Of a DNA stretch of 64,000 bases, positions 41,187 to 50,077 are shown piece after piece. Numbering within the stretch: position 1 is the first letter of the stretch; each line of letters starts with the position of its first letter. A program made the position numbers and the translations under genes. Origin of the DNA: Clostridia bacterium (lineage in GTDB: Bacteria; Bacillota; Peptococcia; DRI-13; UBA5745); NCBI GenBank assembly GCA_018434325.1, contig JAHDPO010000044.1:1-64000 (forward strand), written 5' to 3'. The notes below the pieces were generated by a model. The model had not been told where the DNA came from, did no database searches, and saw only the letters and a list, made by a program, of their open reading frames with translations.

Positions 41187-42701
41187 TTACCTCCAGTAAC
41201 GGCTCAAATCGGTTTGAGCCTCGCTTAGTATCATGCTAAATTGTTCGTCTGATATTCGCGTGAATGGCCTCGGTCCACTCGGAAACGCGATTATATCAGT
41301 AGCCCATAAAAACTTCAAAATAGGGCGCTTCCCAAAACTCTTCACGAAAATGAATTTTAAAACAATTTGATTGCCTCGATGCTGCCGCCAGAATCGTTCT
41401 AATTCATCATTCGTAAACACGCTCCGATTCTGAACATGGCCCATGTATTCTTCCTTTGATGCGAAGCCGCTTATAGATTGTTCAACGATAGCTACGGAGG
41501 TCAATACCGCCGTGTGGCCAGCGTTGCCTTGCACTCCGTTTCTGTAGAATACAACGATGTCACCAGGGTGAATATTCCTTTCTGGCGCAAACGATATGTA
41601 TACCTTTTGCAGTGCATAGCGATAAGGGGTCTTTGCCAAAAAATCGCTCTCGTTCTCGTTTCGCAAAATCGAATCAGGTAACAGAGATGTGTGGTATTGC
41701 GGGAGAATTGGCAGTATAAACTTCTGCACTCCATAAATAAGATTCGGGAAGTTTTGTCGCGGGGAAAGCTCGGGGAGGTACTGCCTCATCTGCTTGGTCA
41801 AAACCGTTTCGCCTGTGCTTGTTTTCGTACCATAATTTTCAAACCCCCAGCGAGAAAGCAGCATTGCGAGTGTCTCAAGCTCCGTACGATCTTCAAACAG
41901 CGTTACATATACTTCGTCGACATTCCGCTCAATAGCGTTGTCCAAAATTATCTTTATAAACCGCTCGCCTAGTCGAAAGCCGGTTGCAACAACTTTGAAT
42001 GTTCCGACCTTCAACCGTTTCTTCGGCTGAAAGCGCGGCGAGATATCAGAATAGTTTTCCTCCGCGTTTTCCGTCTTCAAGTATAGAAATCCAAGCAGTT
42101 GGCCCGTGTCGTCCCGGCAGATGTATGCGTCTTCATCGCATTTCCTGCTGAACCAGGCATCAAAGCCGATGTATGCGTTCCGCAAGCTATCAAAAAACTC
42201 ATTGTGCACATCAAGCGTTCCAATTGTAACCTTCTGCACCGCGAGAGCCTTATATTCGATAAGGTCGGGATTTTCGCTTGTGGCGATTGTAAGAAATGCA
42301 TTTATAGAGAGAACTTTATGCCCAAGACCTAGCAATTCCGCTTTTCGCCGGAGCCGTTTGTCTTCCGTAACAAGAAGGTCAACGCGCCCCTGATAAACTT
42401 CGTTGAGTAAGGCAGTGTCAACCCTGTCGTTTTCATTTTTGTCTGTTGTCACAGCGAAAGCCGCCACCTGCTCTGCCATCGGTGCCTGCGTCTTTAGTTC
42501 CTGATACGCATCGAGCTTGAGGGTCATAGCTTCTGCCGGATCGGCATACTGATACTCAGCAATCTCTTTTTTAGTCAGCGGATGTATGAGCTTGTCATAC
42601 TTTAGCTTATCAAGCCAGCGAAATAAATGACCAATGCTGTAATTAGTCATTTTTTTATTCTCACGGTAGATAATGATGTTGGTATCGAGCAGAACTCTCA
42701 T
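41187..42701 (-). CDS. Three-domain protein: PIN nuclease, GNAT acetyltransferase and PUA-like (EVE/ASCH) domains
   Basis: 504 residues. Residues 1-145 look like a PIN-type RNase: LLDTN (Asp6), a mid acidic region, NDRVD (Asp92/Asp95) and VTEDKRL (Asp114). Residues 155-300 resemble a GNAT fold (YICRDDTGQLLGFLYLKTEN, then ATGFRLGERFIKIILDNA and a RWGFENYG end). Residues 365-500 look like a PUA-family domain (HPGDIVVFYRNG ... RPILKFLWATDIIAFP). Such a fusion suggests an RNA-targeting toxin or effector. It lies in a tight operon between a P-loop kinase gene and an ASCH gene. Domain calls rest on motif reading, not on a profile search. Confidence 0.72.
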   Translation of the reverse strand: MRVLLDTNIIIYRENKKMTNYSIGHLFRWLDKLKYDKLIHPLTKKEIAEYQYADPAEAMTLKLDAYQELKTQAPMAEQVAAFAVTTDKNENDRVDTALLNEVYQGRVDLLVTEDKRLRRKAELLGLGHKVLSINAFLTIATSENPDLIEYKALAVQKVTIGTLDVHNEFFDSLRNAYIGFDAWFSRKCDEDAYICRDDTGQLLGFLYLKTENAEENYSDISPRFQPKKRLKVGTFKVVATGFRLGERFIKIILDNAIERNVDEVYVTLFEDRTELETLAMLLSRWGFENYGTKTSTGETVLTKQMRQYLPELSPRQNFPNLIYGVQKFILPILPQYHTSLLPDSILRNENESDFLAKTPYRYALQKVYISFAPERNIHPGDIVVFYRNGVQGNAGHTAVLTSVAIVEQSISGFASKEEYMGHVQNRSVFTNDELERFWRQHRGNQIVLKFIFVKSFGKRPILKFLWATDIIAFPSGPRPFTRISDEQFSMILSEAQTDLSRYWR

Positions 42702-42713
42702 GGCTTACCCTCC

Positions 42714-43247
42714 TCAGTAAAGCAGCGAAGCAACGTAATCCGAGTCTCTATCCGTAAACGTCATTTTGTAAATATCAAGCGGACATTTTAGCTGCTTGGA
42801 AATCCGCTCGCTTTGCTCTCGCTCTTTTTCAATCAGTTCAGAAACGCTCTTTTCCAAATAATCCTTTCCGTCGCGGCAGCGCAAATGTTCGATAATAGTC
42901 TGAACATCAGACTCTAACAAAACAATTCGTGCGACATCCAGTGCGGAGTAGATAGATTCTGGCAGAACCTCGACGCCATTATCGGCGTTGAAAATGCAAA
43001 AATGCCCGGCAAGGATAATTTGCCCATTCTCATGATTGAGTTCCCGCACACGCTCAGCTAACAAAACTTGGTTGTTGTCCTTGTCGGTAACTGCTTTGTT
43101 TGCACCGTACTGCTCACCGTTTATCGCGCTAATCAAATCGCCAGCTGAGAACGCGGGTATATGGAGCTTTGCAGACAAGGCCGAGCACATCGTGCTCTTG
43201 CCGGCTCCGTAAACTCCTGCGATGAATATCGTTGAACCTTTCATCAT
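42714..43247 (-). CDS. P-loop nucleotide/polynucleotide kinase-like protein
   Basis: 177 residues. Walker A GVYGAGKST at 11-19, a lid-like basic region (HLRCRDGKDYLEKS) and LLAERVRELNHENGQIILAG resemble adenylate/AAA_33-type kinases. It is the first gene of the operon with the PIN-GNAT and ASCH genes (12-base gap). AAGGAAGG precedes the ATG. It could phosphorylate a nucleotide or RNA end, or an antitoxin ligand; the substrate is unknown. Confidence 0.75.
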   Translation of the reverse strand: MMKGSTIFIAGVYGAGKSTMCSALSAKLHIPAFSAGDLISAINGEQYGANKAVTDKDNNQVLLAERVRELNHENGQIILAGHFCIFNADNGVEVLPESIYSALDVARIVLLESDVQTIIEHLRCRDGKDYLEKSVSELIEKEREQSERISKQLKCPLDIYKMTFTDRDSDYVASLLY

Positions 43248-43625
43248 TGCGCCTTCCTTTTCACCGTTAATATGGCTAATTCTTACTTTGATCCGGCTGC
43301 CCTTGCCAGCATCTCAAGGAAGTGCCTATCGCCTCAGGGTGGTAATGGTTGGCCTTACCTCGCTTTTGGTTAGTGTTAATTAAGAAGGCCCTAAATTAAC
43401 TAGCTTCGCAGTGTGGTATTAATACTAATTCTAGTGCTAACTCGCTGTTTGCAAGCCCAGGGGGCCCTTGTCCATTGATTGGCTTCATACTATTGTCATA
43501 AACACAAAATGTATAGAAACAATCTTTATTGCTAACCACATCTGATTTAGCCGCTTTTTCATTATTATTAAAATATAGATTTGATCGTCATCGCACAATT
43601 CCTTGATGCTCATGCAGTATCTGCG
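43248..43625. other. Intergenic region between the kinase and HNH genes
   Basis: About 380 AT-rich bases without a supported gene. A near-perfect inverted repeat, GTTAATTAAG and CTAAATTAAC (43375-43400), and GGTAA/TTACC pairing nearby are visible. The promoter of the three-gene cassette should be here, but no clear -35/-10 pair was recognised. Confidence 0.4.
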
Positions 43626-44492
43626 TTAACGCTCTTTACTCTCGTTTTTCCCGTAATATAACGGGCTTACATTTCCATGTTTTTGCAACCACAGCTTATA
43701 TAGTTCAAGTGCGTCAGAATCAGGGCCAGCCATATAAATAACAAATTCGAGCCCAAACAGCGCGAAGACGAAATATGGATACACCAATACCGGATCATCC
43801 TTAAGTAAATCAGATTTTTCATCTACAGGAATAAGCAGAAAATCGCTTTCATGTATCATTTGGTGTTGCATTCCCATTTCATCCTGCCACACTTTATCCA
43901 TGTCATATATTCTCCGAATATTACATGGCCAATTTTCTGTATTGCCAAATCGCACGTAGTTACGGATAGGATCATATGAGGATTCATCAATTAAATAATC
44001 AAGCCCTCCGTCGTGCTCGCTTAGTCTTTGTGCCAACGATTCAAAGGCAACTTTCCCAACAAATCGAGAAATAGTTTTTGTATTCGGTGGTACCATATCA
44101 TCTACAAAAGCAGGTGTGATAATTCTGCCATGTTGCAGTATTTTTGTGATATCAGTATGTTCAGCGTCGATAGCAATGATTTTCTCTTTGCGCGCAAAGA
44201 AAGGTATTCCTGGAAGTGGATTATAAACTTTTACGGGGATACCTCCGTAGGAAAAGCCATTTATCGGTGGGACAAGGCCCCTTTTGTTCGGAATGGCTTC
44301 CCGGAATCTTAATGTTAAAATATCAATAGATTCCATAAAAGGCTGCTCAACCTTTCGTGCAAAGTAGTTGTTACATTTATCACAGATAACACCTTTAGGC
44401 AAAATTGATGTCGTGTTTCCTAAAGATTCTGGAATAATATGTTCTACGCTTTTTGAGTTGGAACTATCTTGCTTGCAAAAAAGGCAGCGCAT
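43626..44492 (-). CDS. HNH endonuclease-like protein
   Basis: 288 residues. CLFCKQ (CxxC) at the start, SVEHIIPESLGN (the catalytic His region) and VICDKCNNYFAR (second CxxC) form an HNH zinc-finger nuclease of the type often seen in defence loci and mobile elements. The remaining 230 residues carry no motif I recognise. It has no close operon partner. Confidence 0.78.
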   Translation of the reverse strand: MRCLFCKQDSSNSKSVEHIIPESLGNTTSILPKGVICDKCNNYFARKVEQPFMESIDILTLRFREAIPNKRGLVPPINGFSYGGIPVKVYNPLPGIPFFARKEKIIAIDAEHTDITKILQHGRIITPAFVDDMVPPNTKTISRFVGKVAFESLAQRLSEHDGGLDYLIDESSYDPIRNYVRFGNTENWPCNIRRIYDMDKVWQDEMGMQHQMIHESDFLLIPVDEKSDLLKDDPVLVYPYFVFALFGLEFVIYMAGPDSDALELYKLWLQKHGNVSPLYYGKNESKER

Positions 44493-44697
44493 TAGGTGTC
44501 ACCTCACATAAAATTTAGCATTTAAAATGGTTAGGTTCTATTACTTCAGAATTCTGGTTATGTAAAAAAACGTAATTCTGAGTGGACTTCGTATAATTGC
44601 TATAATCTTAACTTGTCCGTGATCCTCATTATTGCTAAACTGGAAACCCTAAAAAATATATTTAGGTTTGCACCTATCTAAACCGCAACTCTGTGCA

Positions 44698-45318
44698 TCA
44701 AGATTCAGCCTCGTTCCCATGAGCTGGTGATTCATCCGATTCAATCTGATAACTCCTATACCTTTTCACCATCTCCAACATCACCTCTGGAAACAGCCAA
44801 GCACGAAATGCTTCAGCTATTTCTGGATGTGCCATTGTTCCGCCATTCTTGCCTGCTTTGGATTCGATACCTACTGCCTTGGTTGCACTAATCCACATCT
44901 TTGGTGTTAGGGTAGTACTCGTCGTCCGAATGGTTTGAATGAGCTTTTCACACTCATCATCAAGGAAGTTAGGATTAAACCTTTTTTCCCATAGTCTTAA
45001 ATACTCAATAGTGTTGCTATTGCGCAGCCAACTTTGAACAAGATACCCTGGGGATTTCCCATTCTTTTCTCGTGCGATATCCGTAAGTGATATATAAGGA
45101 CTGTGTCCCAAATTGGCATCGACCATCTTTTCTCCAATAGAAGATAGATGGGAACCGGGGACATCCAATAGATTCAGTTGTTCAACGAGATGATCAGACA
45201 TATAGTCGGCATGCTCTTGTGTAAAAATTCCTTTCTGAACAAGGCGCTTTAGAACTTTTTCCTGTGATATCCTGTAAGTCCAAATTGCTTCAGCACGCCA
45301 TTTTTCTGCTTCAGTCAT
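44698..45318 (-). CDS. KilA-N domain protein
   Basis: About 206 residues from the ATG at 45318 (GAGGTG 6 bases before). YISLTDIAREKNGKSPGYLV, SWLRNSNTIEYLRLWEKRFNP and KNGGTMAHPEIAEAFRAWLFP make up a KilA-N domain, a DNA-binding module typical of phages and mobile elements. An N-terminal helical region of about 65 residues precedes it. It is probably a phage-derived regulator or defence-related factor; its targets are unknown. Confidence 0.85.
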   Translation of the reverse strand: MTEAEKWRAEAIWTYRISQEKVLKRLVQKGIFTQEHADYMSDHLVEQLNLLDVPGSHLSSIGEKMVDANLGHSPYISLTDIAREKNGKSPGYLVQSWLRNSNTIEYLRLWEKRFNPNFLDDECEKLIQTIRTTSTTLTPKMWISATKAVGIESKAGKNGGTMAHPEIAEAFRAWLFPEVMLEMVKRYRSYQIESDESPAHGNEAES

Positions 45319-45557
45319 GCCGCTCACCTCAATTCTACTTATATGAACATTATACCAAGATGAGCGTGGCCTGCATAGACCTAATATTCCAAATTATACC
45401 TCATTTCGTGTTTATACTCTATTTCTAAACCTCCATCGTGCTGAATGAGGATTCTCTCTATCGAGCAGTACGTTCTTTCGTACAGTAATTATAGTATGAT
45501 CTGATTAAAGGAAGTATTGCAATTTCCACTCAATATCAACCGGAAAGGGGCCTCCTT

Positions 45558-45680
45558 ATGAGTGACTGGAATTACAGAAGTGCTTCAATGCAAAAAGCCC
45601 ACGGTAAAGAGATTGGATGCGCAACATTGCTCCTCCCTATTTTCTTACTAGTCATAACTCCCATTATTGTTTTCATATAG
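45558..45680 (+). CDS. Small membrane protein (40 residues)
   Basis: The frame starts at an ATG 7 bases after AAAGGGG. It encodes a polar N-terminus (MSDWNYRSASMQKAHGKEIG) followed by one strong membrane segment, TLLLPIFLLVITPIIVFI, and stops. It lies alone on the plus strand between two conflict-type genes on the other strand. It could be a small toxin-like or regulatory membrane peptide; the family is not recognised. Confidence 0.5.
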   Translation: MSDWNYRSASMQKAHGKEIGCATLLLPIFLLVITPIIVFI

Positions 45681-45693
45681 GTCTGGATATACA

Positions 45694-47016
45694 TTATTCC
45701 GCTGCATAATATCCACCCGACTTCTTACTGCCCCGTCTCTCAATTAACCCTCTATCGACTAATTCCCGTATTTGCTTTTCTATGGTGCTGATCGGTCGAT
45801 TCCCTAATAATTCCGAAGCAGCTTTAACCCTTATCCCTGGATTATCCTTGATAATATCAAAAAGTGACTTTAATCCGCCATTTAATCCGCCATTTAATCC
45901 GCCATTTAATCCGCCAGCCCGGCTTATGTTTAAGAAGGGAAAAGATACCTTTATAAAATTAGGCATGATTGTAAAAATTGAACGGTCATATTTCTTTAAA
46001 ATCCTCGTCATGCCTGATCCCAATTGTTCTACAAGACGCACATCTTTAAAAACCCTCATCAGCTCTTTGTTTCTAGGGGCGGAATACCCACTAAAAAACT
46101 CTTCCTCCGTCATCGCCGGAACCAAGCCCCCTGAGGAAGTTATTTCAATTCTATCAGAAAACACCTCAAACCTTGGCGGCACTTCATTGGAGTAATCATT
46201 ATGGACAATAGCATTAATCACAGCCTCTCTCAATGCAATTTTATCAACAAGGTTTTCCTCTTTTCTCTCCCTTGCAGTAATTTGAGTGCGCGTAGGATTT
46301 TCTATCTCTAGTTTATCTAATACCCGTTTTGCAGCTTTTATCAGAGAACAATATCCATATTCATTATTCTCAACCAATTCGTACCTGTCATCTCCGTTGT
46401 ACTTTGCTGTTTTAATTGATATTCCATTCGTGTCGGCAAGCAAATAGGCTGCATAGTTGAATTTTCCATCTTCGGTTAGCAACTCCAAGCTATCCGCAAA
46501 ACGTTCATTAAGCTGGTAGTTATTTTCCTCATAGAATATTTTCAGCTGTTCGAAGGTCAGCTCTTGCTTTGGTGAGCTTATTTTCCCGATAGAATTTCTT
46601 GTTCTCTTTGCAAACAAATCTTCTATCAGATTTTGGGGCATTGGTTCAGTCGAACTTCCAATACGCATAAAGCAACCGTTAGGAGCCATGCCATATTTTT
46701 TTATATAGTACGGCTTCTCCTGACCGCTGGCTATATTAATCTTTATATAACTTCTGCCTTCAAACATTTCACTGATTACATCAAACAATCCTAACGTCGA
46801 CGGTAATATATTGTTCTTCAGGCGATCTTTGATCTTTAATTGTAGATCATCTGTATCAGAGACCCCAATGACATCTCCCCGGTCATTTATGCCAATATAA
46901 ATTGCCCCGCCCTCCTGATAGTTTAGAAAGCCGACAACTTCTTTTTCCAACTTATCATTAAGTTCCAGTTTAAACTCAACTCTGTTTGTTTCTCCTTCGA
47001 TCCTGAAAAACTCCAC
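45694..47016 (-). CDS. Schlafen AlbA_2-domain protein with GHKL-type ATPase-like region
   Basis: 440 residues. The N-terminal ETNRVEFKLELNDKLEKEVV and AIYIGINDRGDVIGV belong to the AlbA_2/Schlafen domain. ALREAVINAIVHNDYSNE and LVEQLGSGMTRILKKY match the GHKL-like ATPase/RecG-C region of such proteins. Near residue 370 there is a GGLN repeat (four copies), then a C-terminal winged helix. It may act in transcriptional control or defence. It follows 20 bases downstream of the TOTE-type gene and probably shares its operon. Confidence 0.82.
   Translation of the reverse strand: MEFFRIEGETNRVEFKLELNDKLEKEVVGFLNYQEGGAIYIGINDRGDVIGVSDTDDLQLKIKDRLKNNILPSTLGLFDVISEMFEGRSYIKINIASGQEKPYYIKKYGMAPNGCFMRIGSSTEPMPQNLIEDLFAKRTRNSIGKISSPKQELTFEQLKIFYEENNYQLNERFADSLELLTEDGKFNYAAYLLADTNGISIKTAKYNGDDRYELVENNEYGYCSLIKAAKRVLDKLEIENPTRTQITARERKEENLVDKIALREAVINAIVHNDYSNEVPPRFEVFSDRIEITSSGGLVPAMTEEEFFSGYSAPRNKELMRVFKDVRLVEQLGSGMTRILKKYDRSIFTIMPNFIKVSFPFLNISRAGGLNGGLNGGLNGGLKSLFDIIKDNPGIRVKAASELLGNRPISTIEKQIRELVDRGLIERRGSKKSGGYYAAE
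45871..45916. repeat. 12-bp in-frame tandem repeat in the AlbA_2 gene
   Basis: TAATCCGCCATT occurs in three full copies plus ten bases of a fourth. On the coding strand it produces GGLNGGLNGGLNGGLK between the ATPase-like part and the winged helix. The number of copies could vary by slippage without frameshift. Confidence 0.85.
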
Positions 47017-47036
47017 TATAATCCCCCTCTCCCACC

Positions 47037-49955
47037 TTACATCATTTCCTCAATCATCCCAACTAATTCATTAGCAATATTGATGCTGTCCAGCCGCATT
47101 ATACTTTCCTCTGCCAGGCCAAAACCTAAAATGTTTATATTGCCATACCAGGCAATTCTCTGGTCGATCACCGCAAACTTCTGATAAATATCCGATTTGA
47201 AAACGATAGCCCCTCCCATATTCCTTATCGACTGAACCATGTCCTTAAATCCGGGCTTGTCCTTCTCTTTATAGTCGGTCTCAGGCTTGGTTATTATCGT
47301 GATCCTGGCGCCATTATTAATACCGGCAGAAAATATATTCAAAATCTGTCCCAATCGTTTTTTCATCATATATGGGCTGACAATAACGATATCCGATTTC
47401 GCAGCAGAAATATCATTGCTGAACACAGCCATAAAATTATAATTGTCAAAAATAGCATTTGTAGTTTCAAAAGATTTGCTGTTGGCTTTAGCCGAATATC
47501 CTATGGAAGCATATCCTTTAAGCCTCTTTTGGTACATCCGTTCAAGTACTCCAATGTGAATATCCACATAATCATAAATCTGGACCTCACTCTTGTTTTG
47601 ATACAATCGATGGAGACGTCCCGCGTACTGTTGTACTGTGCCTTTCCAGGCAATGGGCATCGCCAGAAATAACGTATCCAATCGCGGTTCGTCAAAGCCT
47701 TCTCCGACGAATCTCCCTGTGGCGACAATAATAATGTTCTCATTGGCTGGAATACCTGCTATTCTTTCCAGGGCTGCTTTCTTTTCTCTTGCCGACATTC
47801 CACCGACTAATTCAATTACATTGGGCAGTACTTTTATTAACTGCTCCGCTATTAATTTAACGTGAGCTATCCGCTCCGTCAGAATAATCGAGTTGCGTCC
47901 TTCATTAGCACAGTTAATCACATCGCTTATAATTAGTTCATTACGAATCTGACTGGTACTGATTTCTGAATAGATTTCCCCGATAGACCACTCCTTCTCC
48001 TCTTGGCTGATGGGCTTTCTAAAAGGAGTGAATCGAGGAATGATATAGTGCTCAAAAGGCCTTCTTTCAGCCTGGTCTCGCGCGTCCACCTTATACCTAA
48101 CAGGCCCGCAATGCATAAATATAATTGGATGGTGCCCATCCTGCCTTACGGGAGTTGCCGTAAGACCGTACACATATTTGGCTGAAGCATTTTTCAATAT
48201 CTGTTCAAAACTGAATGCCGGTACATGATGGCATTCATCAACAATGATCATACCATAATCCCGAATGCTCTCGTTGACTTCGTCTCCTTTGACCAATGAT
48301 TGCATAAGAGCAATATCAATAATGCCGTTTAGGTTTTTCTTTCCTCCCCCAAGTTGTCCTATAATACCTCGCACTTTTTTCCTGCCCCGTTTTTTTATGG
48401 GTTCTTCCGGCAACTCTTCCTTTATCGTCAGGAACTGGTTCAGTCTTTCTTTCCACTGTTCCAATAACTGTTGAGTATGAACAAGTATCAGCGTATTTAC
48501 CTTTCTTTCGGAAATAAGCTTTGCTCCTATTACAGTTTTGCCAAAAGCCGTAGTGGCAGATAAAACGCCATTACTATACTGCAGCATGACATCTGCCGCC
48601 TTAGATTGCTCATCATAAAGCAGCCCCTTAAATTCAATATTAATAGGTTTACCTGCAGATGTCTCATCAGCCCATTTTATATCTGCCTTCAGGCTTTCGA
48701 ACAAGCTTGCTAAATCCGGCTCGCATCCCCTGGGAAGGCACAAATAATCCGGTGTTTCATCTGATAATGAAATAATCCTCGGCTTATCATATGTTGGCAA
48801 TCTCATGGCCTGGGCTTTATAAAAATCAGGATTCCTGAAAGCAGCTATTCGTTTTAAGCCGTTTAATGCTTTACTGGAAAACCCTTTTTTACTAATATAC
48901 AACATATTTGCTTCGGTTATATATACTTTATCGGGAATATCGGCTTTACCTAACTTGCCCTCTGATTTTCTCTTCTCCCAAGGCTTTTTACCTATATCCT
49001 CACTTTGCCTTAAATCCCCTAACTCATTATCGCAGGCAATCTGTAGCTGCGAAATATGCGCTTCTATTTCCTCAACAGTCATCCCTCGTACGTCGCTTAA
49101 AAAACTCCACTGGTCATCGTATGGTTGAAAATTATCATCGATAAAAACGCTGTTCTCATTTTTTCGGGCTGTTGCCTGTAAAGGCAATGCAATTAGATTG
49201 CCAAAGCCTCCTTTGGGGAGCGTGTCTTGGCTAGGAAACAGGCGATCGTAAGAACTGAATTTAATTTCATGCCTATCAGACATTGCATTAGTCAAAAGTA
49301 ATGTACCAAACTTCCTTGCGTCTATGGCACTTATACTGTCATTAAAAAAGAACCAGGCATGGGCGCCATTGCCTGATTGTGATCGCTCAATGGCAATTGG
49401 AATATTTATTTTCGTGCATATTGATCTCAGGGTTTTAATATCCTCCTGCCATCCCTCATCATCAAAATCTATAGCTAGAAAAAAGCAAGTCTCATCCGGC
49501 AGCATTGGGTAAACGCCATAGATCGCTTTACCTCTCAAATGTCTATCTATTGCCGAAGCATCGAGAGTCTCATAGCCCTTATTCGGGCAATCAGCACACT
49601 TAATTTTTGGTTTACCGCAAATCCCTTTTGCCCATTCATTCAGGCAGACAGGGGAATAGCCCGATTTCCCTTCTTTGCCTTGCCATTTTTTTGCATATAC
49701 ATCATCTCTACCCCTGAATAATGACATAAATAAATTGATTTTATCCTGCGGTGAACTGGCATTTGTTACTTGACCGAAGCGGTGAGGTTGTTCCGAAAAA
49801 ATATTGTCTGCTTCATCCTTATATTGAGACCCATCATCGAATTTTGACAACGTTAATCCAAGCTGCTCTTTGTAACTTTCATTTTCACTTCTCAGCCTCT
49901 TGTTTTCATCCAGCAACTTTTGATATTTTTCGTAAAGCTCTTCGTAGCTGATCAT
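47037..49955 (-). CDS. Primase-helicase-nuclease fusion of the TOTE conflict type
   Basis: 972 residues. After a short coiled coil (1-35) and a cysteine cluster (C104, C113, C120, C123), residues 140-300 are an archaeo-eukaryotic primase-like domain: AIDFDDEGW (Asp163/Asp165) and ERSQSGNGAHAWFFF. A superfamily II helicase follows: Walker A ATTAFGKT (467-474), DECH (573-576), GLTATP (597-602), and GRLHRLYQ in the second RecA domain. The C-terminus (FAVIDQRIAWYGNINILGFG) resembles a phospholipase-D-type nuclease half. This combination is typical of TOTE conflict-system proteins, thought to act on nucleic acids of invaders or elements. The AlbA_2 gene lies immediately downstream. Confidence 0.85.
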   Translation of the reverse strand: MISYEELYEKYQKLLDENKRLRSENESYKEQLGLTLSKFDDGSQYKDEADNIFSEQPHRFGQVTNASSPQDKINLFMSLFRGRDDVYAKKWQGKEGKSGYSPVCLNEWAKGICGKPKIKCADCPNKGYETLDASAIDRHLRGKAIYGVYPMLPDETCFFLAIDFDDEGWQEDIKTLRSICTKINIPIAIERSQSGNGAHAWFFFNDSISAIDARKFGTLLLTNAMSDRHEIKFSSYDRLFPSQDTLPKGGFGNLIALPLQATARKNENSVFIDDNFQPYDDQWSFLSDVRGMTVEEIEAHISQLQIACDNELGDLRQSEDIGKKPWEKRKSEGKLGKADIPDKVYITEANMLYISKKGFSSKALNGLKRIAAFRNPDFYKAQAMRLPTYDKPRIISLSDETPDYLCLPRGCEPDLASLFESLKADIKWADETSAGKPINIEFKGLLYDEQSKAADVMLQYSNGVLSATTAFGKTVIGAKLISERKVNTLILVHTQQLLEQWKERLNQFLTIKEELPEEPIKKRGRKKVRGIIGQLGGGKKNLNGIIDIALMQSLVKGDEVNESIRDYGMIIVDECHHVPAFSFEQILKNASAKYVYGLTATPVRQDGHHPIIFMHCGPVRYKVDARDQAERRPFEHYIIPRFTPFRKPISQEEKEWSIGEIYSEISTSQIRNELIISDVINCANEGRNSIILTERIAHVKLIAEQLIKVLPNVIELVGGMSAREKKAALERIAGIPANENIIIVATGRFVGEGFDEPRLDTLFLAMPIAWKGTVQQYAGRLHRLYQNKSEVQIYDYVDIHIGVLERMYQKRLKGYASIGYSAKANSKSFETTNAIFDNYNFMAVFSNDISAAKSDIVIVSPYMMKKRLGQILNIFSAGINNGARITIITKPETDYKEKDKPGFKDMVQSIRNMGGAIVFKSDIYQKFAVIDQRIAWYGNINILGFGLAEESIMRLDSINIANELVGMIEEMM

Positions 49956-50077
49956 GCTCCGTACCCTTGCCCTGCATTTTACAATTAATATATCATAGAC
50001 TTAGGTGTTCTGACAGTATCTGTATTATTTCCGCCTCTTTTTATTATACCGCTCTCCCGTCTGCCTATCCCTTCCCC

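Noticed and set aside
45871-45916. CRISPR-like repeat
   Set aside because: The units are contiguous 12-bp copies without spacers and lie inside a coding frame.
37126-50077. Attachment-site direct repeats at the island ends
   Set aside because: I compared the bases around 37.13-37.17 kb and 49.96-50.08 kb and saw no convincing repeat. No integrase gene is present.
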